Notes: generated by a model not told the origin, from the letters alone. A stretch of 7,581 bases of DNA from Prevotellaceae bacterium (GCA_031290375.1 JAITNR010000017.1:1-7581); one strand, 5' to 3'; positions 1 through 5,782 are shown, numbered from the stretch's first letter. A program made the numbers and translations.

Positions 1-90
1 TTACATAAAACACGAAATATAGCATAATTAGCCACTACAAAACAACTTTTACTCAAAAAGTGCCATTTTTACACAGTTTGGATATGGGGA
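1..90. mobile_element. Non-coding flank, possible insertion-sequence end
   Basis: No coding continuation of the downstream dihydrofolate reductase is found here in any forward frame. The frame used by that fragment is open only back to a stop at 25-27, and its translation does not look like the missing half of the enzyme. The stretch around 65-90 (TTTTTACACAGTTTGGATAT then a G run) resembles the TGTGTAAA-containing terminal repeats I associate with IS256/Mutator-type elements. An IS end abutting a truncated gene would explain the layout. The partner repeat and transposase would lie outside the window, so this is a tentative reading. Confidence 0.25.
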
Positions 91-357
91 TTGGGGGATA
101 GAGTGTCGAAGTCAGGAGAAGTGTTTATCATCGGCGGAGCGTCAATCTACAGACAGTCGATGGATTTGTCAGACAGGCTCTGTCTGACAAAAGTTTATAA
201 GGATTTTGAGGGGGACACGTTTTTTCCTGAAATTGACACAAAAAAGTGGCAACTGACCAACAAATCGGAAACTTTTTACGATGAAAAAGCCGATTTAAAC
301 TTTTCGTATCTTGTTTATGATAGAATTGTTCAGGCACAAAAAATAAATAACTTGTAA
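91..357 (+). pseudogene. folA: Dihydrofolate reductase, C-terminal fragment (5'-truncated)
   Basis: Dihydrofolate reductase makes tetrahydrofolate from dihydrofolate with NADPH, for thymidylate and purine synthesis. The fragment contains the GEVFIIGGASIYRQ segment, the conserved glycine-rich NADPH-binding part of the family. It then has the LCLTKVYKDFEGDTFFPEID strand and the usual end with an F-Y-D pattern. About 80-88 residues remain, against a usual length near 160-170. The N-terminal half, with the active-site acidic residue and substrate pocket, is absent. The only start in frame is a TTG at 91 with no support. Homology begins at about residue 5-9, so the break is near base 90-110. It is most likely a dead remnant left by an insertion or rearrangement; a working folA should exist elsewhere. 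An assembly join at this point is the alternative. Confidence 0.82.
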
Positions 358-369
358 TATTTTCAATTT

Positions 370-397
370 CTGGATTGCTTCGTTCCTCGCAATCCAG
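370..397. repeat. Palindrome between convergent genes
   Basis: A perfect 9-bp stem (CTGGATTGC at 370-378, GCAATCCAG at 389-397) encloses a 10-nt loop. It begins 13 bp after the folA fragment's stop and about 70 bp beyond the stop of the convergent ClC gene. It could act as a bidirectional terminator, but neither side has a good U-run. The core resembles the ATTGC-TTCG...GCAAT palindromes that occur as dispersed intergenic repeats in many bacterial genomes. Confidence 0.6.
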
Positions 398-464
398 CGA
401 CATTCCATATCTTATTTATTTTTCATTGCTAAGCGGAGTTGAGTGTTAAATATCCAAACTTCTT

Positions 465-2240
465 TCAGTCATTTGAAAAATGCACCAAAACCTTGCGATA
501 CGAACTGAATATCTTTGATTTTGACACAAAACCTACATATTTGCCACTGTTGTCCACAACAGGCAAATTCCACGCCCCAGAGGTCTCAAATATATCCATT
601 ACCTTTTCCATTGTGCAATTCTGGTTGATTTTTGCAGGCGGAATTACCATCAGTTTTTTAACGGAAAACCTATTGTAAAGTTCAGGTCTGAACATAATAT
701 TTCGCACCTCATCAAGCGTTACTATCCCTAAAAATTGCCCATTTTTTTTATTAACTACAGGATAGATGTTTCTCGAAGATTTTGAAATAACATGAACCAA
801 CTCACCCAGAGTCATTTCTGGATAAACTTTTTCCAAATCGGTTTCTATTACGTTTTCCATTTTAAGCAAAATCAAAACACCTTTGTCCTTGTTGTGTGTA
901 AGCAATTCGCCCTTTTTTGCCAAACGCATTGCGTAAATCGAATGTGGCTCAAACAGAATGATTGTCAGATACGAAATCACCGATACAATCATTAAGGGCA
1001 TAAACAGGTCATAACCGCCCGTGAGCTCGGCTATCAGGAACGTCCCTGTGAGCGGCGCGTGCATCACTCCCGACATCAGTCCTGCCATTCCAGCAAAGGC
1101 AAAGTTGTTCAGGGGTGTTTCTATCCCCAAGCCATTGAGAACAAAAGCCACCAAAAAGCCTGTCAGGCAACCCACAAAAAGTGCTGGTGCAAACAGTCCG
1201 CCCGTGCCTCCTGCGCCGTTAGTAAGCACAGAAGCAATAATTTTGAGGAATGCAATCATACCGAAAAAGAAGATTATTGCCCAGCTTTCGTCTTTATAAT
1301 CAAAAATCAATGATTGTGAAAAAAGTGATTCGTGGTTGCCATTCAACAACGCAGTGATTGCGCCGTAACCCTCACCATAAAGCGGTGGAAACAGGAAAAT
1401 CAGTACTCCCAAAGCAGTGCCACCTACAAGCACCTTTACGTAAAAATTATTGATTTTTTTAAATTTGGTTTCAAACCAATTCATTCCGCGCGTAAAATAA
1501 AGCGACATAAAGCCACAGAAAATGCCGAGCAGTATTATAAACGGTATTCTGCCGAGCGAAAACGGCTCAAAGTGTGCAAGTGGAAACATCGCTTGACTGC
1601 CGGTTGTCAGGTACGCCACCGCTGCGCCTGTAACAGAGGAAATCAAAAGTGGTGCAATCGAGGTCATAGTCAAATCGAGCATCAGTACTTCAAGCGTAAA
1701 TGCAACACCCGCAATTGGGGCTTTGAATATACCTGCAATTGCCCCCGAAGCTCCGCAGCCAACGAGCAACATCAGCGTTTTTTGATCTAACTTGAAAAAA
1801 CGCCCAAGGTTTGAACCGATAGCCGAACCCGTAAGTACAATAGGGGCTTCCGGTCCAACAGAACCACCAAAACCTATAGTAATAGCACTCGCCACAATCG
1901 AAGACCAAACGTTGTGCAGTTTGATAATAGCCTTATGCTGTGAAATTGCGTATAAAATCTTTGTAACTCCATGACTGATATCGTCCCTGACGATGTACTT
2001 TACAAACAGAGCTGCCAAAAAAATACCTACCATTGGGAACGCTAAATACCAATAGTTCAGGCCTTTATCTGTAAGATTTACTACAAAATACTGAATTTGG
2101 TGAATGCATAACCGCATGATGTAGGCAGCCAGTCCCGCTCCGATGCCGACAAGCAGACTGAGGATAATCACTGTTTGATGTTCCTTTATGTGCTTTTCTC
2201 GCCACGAAAGCAATGAATCATAGGCATTTTGATAGTTCAT
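465..2240 (-). CDS. ClC-family chloride channel/transporter with two C-terminal CBS domains
   Basis: This is an inner-membrane ClC anion channel or transporter of 591 residues, complete, with an ATG start. The membrane core (about 22-440) is a run of hydrophobic helices with the ClC signatures. These are ISHG (88-91, in place of GSGIP), GSVGPEAP (126-133), FTLEV (181-185), GGLFAP (347-352) and the pore tyrosine in SIYAMRL (Y436). Two CBS domains follow (about 465-515 and 533-585), the family's usual cytosolic nucleotide-sensing module. Aligned by eye with E. coli ClcA, the external gating glutamate is Val128 and the proton-path glutamate is Val185 (next to Glu184). This fits the GSVGxEAP subgroup and suggests passive anion conduction rather than Cl-/H+ exchange; that is inference. 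It is a single-gene unit with its own promoter. Confidence 0.93.
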   Translation of the reverse strand: MNYQNAYDSLLSWREKHIKEHQTVIILSLLVGIGAGLAAYIMRLCIHQIQYFVVNLTDKGLNYWYLAFPMVGIFLAALFVKYIVRDDISHGVTKILYAISQHKAIIKLHNVWSSIVASAITIGFGGSVGPEAPIVLTGSAIGSNLGRFFKLDQKTLMLLVGCGASGAIAGIFKAPIAGVAFTLEVLMLDLTMTSIAPLLISSVTGAAVAYLTTGSQAMFPLAHFEPFSLGRIPFIILLGIFCGFMSLYFTRGMNWFETKFKKINNFYVKVLVGGTALGVLIFLFPPLYGEGYGAITALLNGNHESLFSQSLIFDYKDESWAIIFFFGMIAFLKIIASVLTNGAGGTGGLFAPALFVGCLTGFLVAFVLNGLGIETPLNNFAFAGMAGLMSGVMHAPLTGTFLIAELTGGYDLFMPLMIVSVISYLTIILFEPHSIYAMRLAKKGELLTHNKDKGVLILLKMENVIETDLEKVYPEMTLGELVHVISKSSRNIYPVVNKKNGQFLGIVTLDEVRNIMFRPELYNRFSVKKLMVIPPAKINQNCTMEKVMDIFETSGAWNLPVVDNSGKYVGFVSKSKIFSSYRKVLVHFSND

Positions 2241-2281
2241 TCTTAGAGAATTGAGTGCTAAATATCACTTTTTTCGAGGAG

Positions 2282-2289
2282 CAAAGTTA
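2282..2289 (-). promoter_or_regulatory. Bacteroidetes-type -7 promoter element of the ClC gene
   Basis: Read on the minus strand the bases are TAACTTTG, an exact match to the TAnnTTTG -7 element of the Bacteroidetes primary sigma factor, about 42 bp before the ATG. No clear -33 TTTG is seen. No Shine-Dalgarno precedes the start, as is usual in this phylum. Confidence 0.5.
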
Positions 2290-2400
2290 CAATAATTTTT
2301 TTGAATTTTTGGCGGTGTAGGCGCAATAGTAACATATAAAACTAATCCTTTTTTTGAGGGCTATTGTCTTTGAGTAATCTTGCGGTGCACTAAAATCGAA

Positions 2401-2424
2401 AAGAAAAAAATTAACGCCTGCGTT
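2401..2424 (-). terminator. Probable intrinsic terminator of mltG
   Basis: On the minus strand a small GC-rich palindrome (AACGCAGGCGTT, 2413-2424) is followed directly by AATTTTTTTCTTTT. It lies 12 bp after the mltG stop codon. A wider TTAAC/GTTAA pair (2411-2415 with 2436-2440) could lengthen the stem. The rest of 2241-2436 holds the ClC promoter and no gene that I can support. Confidence 0.45.
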
Positions 2425-2436
2425 GGTGCATCACTG

Positions 2437-3483
2437 TTAATTATTAATCATCTCTTTTTTCATCTTCCATTCCTTATATGCTTTATGGTATTTAGCCTGA
2501 TATAGCTGATGTTCGGAGTATGTTTGGGAGAAATTATGTTCTCCGTTAAGTTCGGGTTTGGCACACATAAAGAGATAATTGTTTTTGTCGTAGTTCAAAA
2601 CAGCATCAATGCCTTCTATTGACGGCATTCTGATTGGTCCCGGAGGCAATCCTCCGTAAATGTACGTGTTGTACGGCGAGTCTATTTTCAAGTAGCCATA
2701 AAGCACTTGCGTAATGCCGAAATCTCCAAATGCAAACCTTGCCGTCGGGTCTGCCTGCAACCGCATATTTTGTCTTAACCGATTGATATACAGTCCTGCA
2801 ATAATTGGTTTTTCGTATTTTTTGTTCGTTTCCTCTTCAACAATAGAAGCTAAAACGGACACCTCAACTGGCGTAAGCGGTATTTCAGCCGCCTGTTTGA
2901 GTCGCTTTTCAGTCCAAAAAACAGTGTTCGCCGCTTTCATTTTGTCAAAAAGTTCTTCTGAGCTAACAGTCCAGTAAACTTCGTAAGTATTTGGTATAAA
3001 GAGCGATATGGCAGTTTGTGGGTTCAAGCCATATTTTTGCAGAAAAACACCGTCATTAAGATGATTGATTATATCCAACGAGTCAATATTGACCTGTTTG
3101 GATATTTTTGCGGCTAATTGTTGTTTCAACCTTATATTATTGATTTTCAACTTAACAGGCGTTTGCCTCTGTTTTGTTATATTGTTGAAAAATTTGCCAT
3201 TTGACAAGCCATCAACGCTGTATGCGCCAATTTTAATGTGCCCGTCTGCCCGAAAAATTTTCGCACAAATTTCAAACGTGAGGCGATTTTTGATAACGCC
3301 TTTTTGAAGCATATCCTCCTTTAAATCGGCAAAAGTAGTGTTTTTATCTATGTAAATCAACTCATTGCCTTGTTGAACAGAAAAATTGTCTTTGACAATC
3401 ACAAAATAACTCAGAACAAAACACGTTAGAACAACAAACAACAATACTATTGCACTTATTTTCAGTAATTTACGTAACTTCAT
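2437..3483 (-). CDS. mltG: Endolytic murein transglycosylase MltG (YceG-like)
   Basis: MltG is an inner-membrane lytic transglycosylase that cleaves nascent peptidoglycan strands in the periplasm, proposed to set glycan length. The protein is 348 residues, the normal family length. It has one N-terminal membrane anchor (about 8-30) after a short basic stretch, a LysM-like/YceG N-terminal part (about 40-105), and the catalytic domain (about 150-340). Family motifs are LASIVEEET (211-219), GLYINRLRQNMRLQADPT (230-247), YNTYIYGGLPPGPI (271-284) and the terminal H-F-S-Q-T-Y-S-E-H segment (316-325). Glu216 corresponds to the catalytic glutamate of the family's SIVExET motif. The ATG at 3483 puts the anchor right at the N-terminus, and a -7 element lies about 30 bp upstream. 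It appears to be transcribed alone. Confidence 0.95.
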   Translation of the reverse strand: MKLRKLLKISAIVLLFVVLTCFVLSYFVIVKDNFSVQQGNELIYIDKNTTFADLKEDMLQKGVIKNRLTFEICAKIFRADGHIKIGAYSVDGLSNGKFFNNITKQRQTPVKLKINNIRLKQQLAAKISKQVNIDSLDIINHLNDGVFLQKYGLNPQTAISLFIPNTYEVYWTVSSEELFDKMKAANTVFWTEKRLKQAAEIPLTPVEVSVLASIVEEETNKKYEKPIIAGLYINRLRQNMRLQADPTARFAFGDFGITQVLYGYLKIDSPYNTYIYGGLPPGPIRMPSIEGIDAVLNYDKNNYLFMCAKPELNGEHNFSQTYSEHQLYQAKYHKAYKEWKMKKEMINN

Positions 3484-3512
3484 TTTAATAAAATGATTAT
3501 ATATTGACAGTG

Positions 3513-3520
3513 CAAATTTA
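3513..3520 (-). promoter_or_regulatory. Bacteroidetes-type -7 element of mltG
   Basis: The minus strand reads TAAATTTG, an exact TAnnTTTG match, 30 bp before the mltG ATG. This implies a short leader of about 20-25 nt. A matching -33 element is not obvious. The site lies between the mltG start and the long palindromic repeat at 3539. Confidence 0.48.
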
Positions 3521-3538
3521 ACGGTTTTTTTATCATTA

Positions 3539-3650
3539 TATTGTCTGAACTGTGATTCTAGTATGATTCAAATGATTAATATGATTAAGAAACAAATCTA
3601 TAAATCGTACAAATCAAAATAATCATACTAGAATCACAGTTCAGACAATA
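3539..3650. repeat. 112-bp palindromic repeat with perfect 30-bp arms and phased GATT units
   Basis: The arms 3539-3568 and 3621-3650 are exact reverse complements over 30 bases (outer ends TATTGTCTGAACTG and CAGTTCAGACAATA), separated by 52 bases. The spacer is not random. TGATT starts at 3553, 3564, 3573 and 3582, and the complementary AATC starts at 3595, 3603, 3612, 3621 and 3632, so units recur every 8-11 bases. Register is roughly mirrored, and the whole element is close to one imperfect palindrome. It could form a cruciform or a long RNA hairpin 20 bases after the SUMF-fragment stop. It resembles, from memory, the GTCTGAA...GATT intergenic repeat families of Bacteroidetes. No transposase is linked to it here. 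Confidence 0.85.
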
Positions 3651-3696
3651 CTTACGTACTCAGGTCACAACTATTCAACAGAACTGAAGACAACCC

Positions 3697-3781
3697 GAAT
3701 ACCATAGCGATGGTCGCAGGCGCTCGAGTAGTTGGAGTTACGGTAGGACACTCGGCAGCGGACCGCCTCGCGGGACCAGTC
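3697..3781 (-). other. Candidate DGR variable region at the 3' end of the SUMF fragment
   Basis: The last codons, from the GGDW motif to GIR, form a GC-rich island in an AT-rich window. Over 3707-3781, 50 of 75 bases are G or C, and 17 of 25 codons end in C. NNC codons (GAC, TCC, CGC, GTC, TAC, AAC, AGC, GCC, TGC) sit at the positions that vary in FGE-type lectin folds. The scaffold codons do not follow the pattern: TGG, GCG, CGA-GTG, CGT, GGT-ATT-CGG. Adenine-directed mutagenesis of AAC codons in a template repeat produces this pattern in diversity-generating retroelements. No template repeat or reverse transcriptase is in the window, so the call rests on codon pattern and fold only. Confidence 0.45.
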
Positions 3782-4047
3782 GCCGCCGCGCAAATCACGG
3801 GTATCGGTGACTGATCCACCTTTCGGGTCTTTTTCGTTAGGTGCACCGGGAATAGGAAATGAGAAAAAGTTCCAACACCATTCCATCACATTACCGCTCA
3901 TATCGAATAAGTCAAGAGCATTGGGATCTTTTTGTTTCACAGCCTTTGTGCCGTAAGTAGAAGTGCCGCTACTACTGCTGCCGTTCCCGTTGTACCACGC
4001 AACATTGGCAGCAGTATTGTTGCCCGAATAATAAAAATCAGGAGGAT

Positions 4048-4128
4048 TGCCTTTTGCTCTGTTGCTAATTTTTCTTCTTTCGCCTTTTGCACTGCTTCTT
4101 CTTTTGCTTTTAATTCTGCTGCCGTAGG
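4048..4128 (-). other. Coiled-coil remnant in frame with the upstream gene's stop
   Basis: Immediately after the TAA of the CsgG-FISUMP gene, the same frame reads PTAAELKAKEEAVQKAKEEK and continues LATEQKA. This is a clean Ala/Lys/Glu-rich coiled coil of 27 residues, like the linkers found before lectin-like modules. It then runs into the SUMF sequence one base out of frame. Adding a single A to the run at 4051-4055 would join coil to SUMF as TEQKGNPPDFYYSGN. The stretch has no start codon of its own. It is best read as a leftover linker from an earlier version of the gene or from a neighbouring duplicate. Confidence 0.6.
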
Positions 4129-5478
4129 TTACCGCACACAACGAATATAAACTGATACTTGAGTATTATTAATTTCTTTTCCGTTACAATTTATATCAAC
4201 AAGACCACAAAGTGCCCCCATACTCTCACAAAATTTTAGAGTCGGATTTTCTATTTCATCCCTTTCTGTGTCGTATCGTTGTACTGAATAATGTGTTCCA
4301 AAACAGTTTTTGCCGTAGATGTCGTCGAATGATTTAGATGCAATGCCTGTTACATATTTTCTATTAGATAAAGCTGCTCTGCTTCCTGATAAAGCTTTTT
4401 TAATGCATCTTAATTCCTCTGCTGTCGCGATGCGCCATCCAGATGGACAAATATTGTCAATATCTCTAATGTCATTACAAGCTCTATCTTTCGGTTCAAC
4501 TTGCAAGCCACAAACATGAGGGTCTTCGTTTAATTTTCGTATTCTTTCTTCTTCTTTTATTCTTTTCTCCTCTGCTAATTTTCTCTGTTCTTCTTCGCGT
4601 TGTCTTCTTTCTTCCGCAAGTTTTGCTTGTTCCTGTTCTTGTTTTATTCGTTCTACTTCTTGTTCTGCAACCGTTTTTCCTGTAGTAACCAACCGCACAT
4701 TCAATAACTTATCTCCATGAGATTCGTAGCCAGAAACCATATAATATTCGTTATCCTGACTGCGTTTCACTACTCCTAATTTGTTGATATTGGCTTTTAG
4801 CAATCCCCACTCTTCAGCAGTAGGTAAACGCCAATCATTATAACCATACATCTCTTGTTCGTTTATAGTTGCAATTATTTTGGTAGGAATATCATAATAT
4901 GCTCCAATATCTTCTGGAAAAACGTGTAAATATCCCAATAGCGTAACAACAGTATTCGATTTTGGCGGTGTATTTGCGTTATCGTTTGGCGTTGCCGTAG
5001 TATAACTCATTTTTGCCAACAATCTGCCTGCCAATTTCTTCATCAGTTCTCTGTACGAACTGCCTTTCACCCATGTTTCGCCATCGGTAAACTCCACCGC
5101 GCCTGTCTCCGCATTTACTACCCGAACATCAATATTATACTGTCCGGCGACAATGTTCACATCGCCGACCACCATTCGGCTGATATTCAAAATTTGCCCT
5201 ATCCTTACCATTTGCTGGTTGGTCAGCGACGAATACTGAAATCCTTGTTCGGAGATAACGCGGTCAATTTGCGTTCTTTCAACAAGAATATACTTTGTGG
5301 GGTCGTTAAAATACGTGCCGAATATGGCAGAAACACCGTCCACATCGTCTTGTCCCACTCCCACGCCGGCTTTGAAGTCCATCACGGCGATTTTCATTTT
5401 GTCTTGTGCATTTGCTGCACCTGCGATAAACATTGCTGCTACAGCAATCATCACTACTTTTTTGATTTTTAGATACAT
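4129..5478 (-). CDS. Secreted CsgG-like protein with DUF1566-like, coiled-coil and FISUMP domains
   Basis: A complete 449-residue exported protein. Residues 1-24 are a signal peptide with an ANA|Q cleavage site. Residues 28-155 resemble the CsgG/FlgO-like family (KIAVMDFKAG, YILVERTQIDRVISEQGFQ, ISRMVVGDVNIVAGQYNIDV). Such domains bind or build envelope structures in the periplasm or outer membrane. Residues about 178-266 contain YGYNDWRLPTAEEWGLL and NVRLV, the DUF1566/Lcl_C-like pattern. Residues 270-318 are a charged E/R/K/Q coiled coil. Residues 325-449 form a FISUMP (Fib_succ_major) domain with CPSGWRIATAEEL and the characteristic end YIRCVR. Both C-terminal modules belong to C-type-lectin-like families, which suggests a binding role; the ligand is unknown. 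The ATG at 5478 is fixed by the signal peptide. No Shine-Dalgarno is present. The frame stays open past the stop into a second coil, a sign of module replacement. Confidence 0.85.
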   Translation of the reverse strand: MYLKIKKVVMIAVAAMFIAGAANAQDKMKIAVMDFKAGVGVGQDDVDGVSAIFGTYFNDPTKYILVERTQIDRVISEQGFQYSSLTNQQMVRIGQILNISRMVVGDVNIVAGQYNIDVRVVNAETGAVEFTDGETWVKGSSYRELMKKLAGRLLAKMSYTTATPNDNANTPPKSNTVVTLLGYLHVFPEDIGAYYDIPTKIIATINEQEMYGYNDWRLPTAEEWGLLKANINKLGVVKRSQDNEYYMVSGYESHGDKLLNVRLVTTGKTVAEQEVERIKQEQEQAKLAEERRQREEEQRKLAEEKRIKEEERIRKLNEDPHVCGLQVEPKDRACNDIRDIDNICPSGWRIATAEELRCIKKALSGSRAALSNRKYVTGIASKSFDDIYGKNCFGTHYSVQRYDTERDEIENPTLKFCESMGALCGLVDINCNGKEINNTQVSVYIRCVR

Positions 5479-5504
5479 AATGTTTTATTTATTTAAAGTT
5501 ATAC

Positions 5505-5524
5505 ATTTTATTCAGTCAAAATTT
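5505..5524 (-). promoter_or_regulatory. Possible promoter of the CsgG-FISUMP gene
   Basis: On the minus strand AAATTTTG lies about 40 bases before the ATG, one mismatch from TAnnTTTG. The surrounding 20-mer (5505-5524) recurs with 19 of 20 identities at 7282-7301, also just upstream of a minus-strand gene start. A shared promoter or leader element is the simplest reading. The MITE-like palindrome starts directly upstream. Confidence 0.3.
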
Positions 5525-5525
5525 T

Positions 5526-5710
5526 ACATAAAAATAGCGTGGGAACAACCTATCTGACAATCAGGTTTCCACGCCTATCCAATCCAACAAGTCGTTCCAC
5601 GCCGTATTCACGGCGTTTCGCAAACTTATTCTTGATTGGATAACTCAAAAATGAGTTAAATTGTGGAAATTGATTGTCAAGAATAGCAGCAAATCGCTAT
5701 TTTTATATGT
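5526..5710. repeat. 185-bp nested inverted-repeat element (MITE-like or structured RNA)
   Basis: The ends are inverted repeats: ATAAAAATAGCG (5528-5539) is the exact reverse complement of CGCTATTTTTAT (5695-5706), with ACAT/ATGT beyond after a 2-base slip. Inside, TGACAATCA-gg-TTTCCAC (5555-5572) pairs with GTGGAAA-t-TGATTGTCA (5663-5679). TATCCAATC (5576-5584) pairs with GATTGGATA (5634-5642). Local hairpins are ACGCCGT/ACGGCGT with an ATTC loop (5599-5616), TAACTCA/TGAGTTA with an AAAA loop (5641-5658), and AATAGC/GCTATT before a T-run (5682-5704). Competing pairings exist, for example CGTGG/CCACG (5538-5542 with 5569-5573). No ORF of note is inside. A miniature inverted-repeat element or a structured RNA both fit. 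Confidence 0.65.
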
Positions 5711-5718
5711 CTTACTTT

Positions 5719-5740
5719 GTGCTTATTAGCACGTTTTGTT
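5719..5740 (+). terminator. Terminator-like hairpin
   Basis: GTGCT (5719-5723) and AGCAC (5728-5732) form a 5-bp stem with a TATT loop, followed by GTTTTGTTT on the plus strand. No plus-strand gene ends here, so it may belong to the adjacent structured element or be incidental. Confidence 0.25.
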
Positions 5741-5782
5741 TATATCATATTTTAATATTTTTCGTTTATAATTCGAGTACAA

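Larger units (their letters stand above)
3671..4128 (-). pseudogene. FGE-sulfatase/SUMF-domain fragment lacking a start, with DGR-like C-terminus
   Basis: The C-terminal half of a formylglycine-generating-enzyme (SUMF1/EgtB/PvdO) type C-type-lectin-like domain, about 128 residues. Motifs are FYYSGNNTAANVAWYNGN, NALDLFDMSGNVMEWCWN, LRGGDW, CRVSYRN and YGIRVV at the end. A full domain is near 230-260 residues. The N-terminal half is missing, and the first ATG in frame lies inside DMSGNVMEW. The open frame can begin only at a TTG (4141) inside the upstream gene. Upstream of about 4057 the SUMF frame turns into basic nonsense, while a different frame encodes a coiled coil. I infer a deletion between a coil and mid-domain, plus a 1-base frame break at the A-run near 4051-4055. 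The usual catalytic copper-site cysteines of true FGE are not evident, so enzymatic FGE activity is unlikely. The fragment may be dead or a cassette awaiting fusion. Confidence 0.75.

Noticed and set aside
128..403. Minus-strand ORF opposite the folA fragment
   Set aside because: It is an antisense shadow of a clear dihydrofolate reductase segment and resembles nothing.
75..460. 11-bp inverted repeat AGTTTGGATAT (75-85) and ATATCCAAACT (450-460) flanking the folA fragment
   Set aside because: Matches of this length are expected several times by chance in a window this size, and the surrounding bases do not pair.
792..1974. Several plus-strand ORFs opposite the ClC gene
   Set aside because: The minus-strand frame encodes an unmistakable full-length ClC protein; these are shadows with odd composition.
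3539..3650. CRISPR array from the periodic GATT units
   Set aside because: Units are only 4-5 bases with no spacers; the element is a palindrome.
3671..4141. A complete gene starting at TTG 4141 and encoding a whole SUMF protein
   Set aside because: Residues before about 4057 are a frame-shifted reading of a coiled coil, the start lies inside the upstream gene, and half of the domain is missing.
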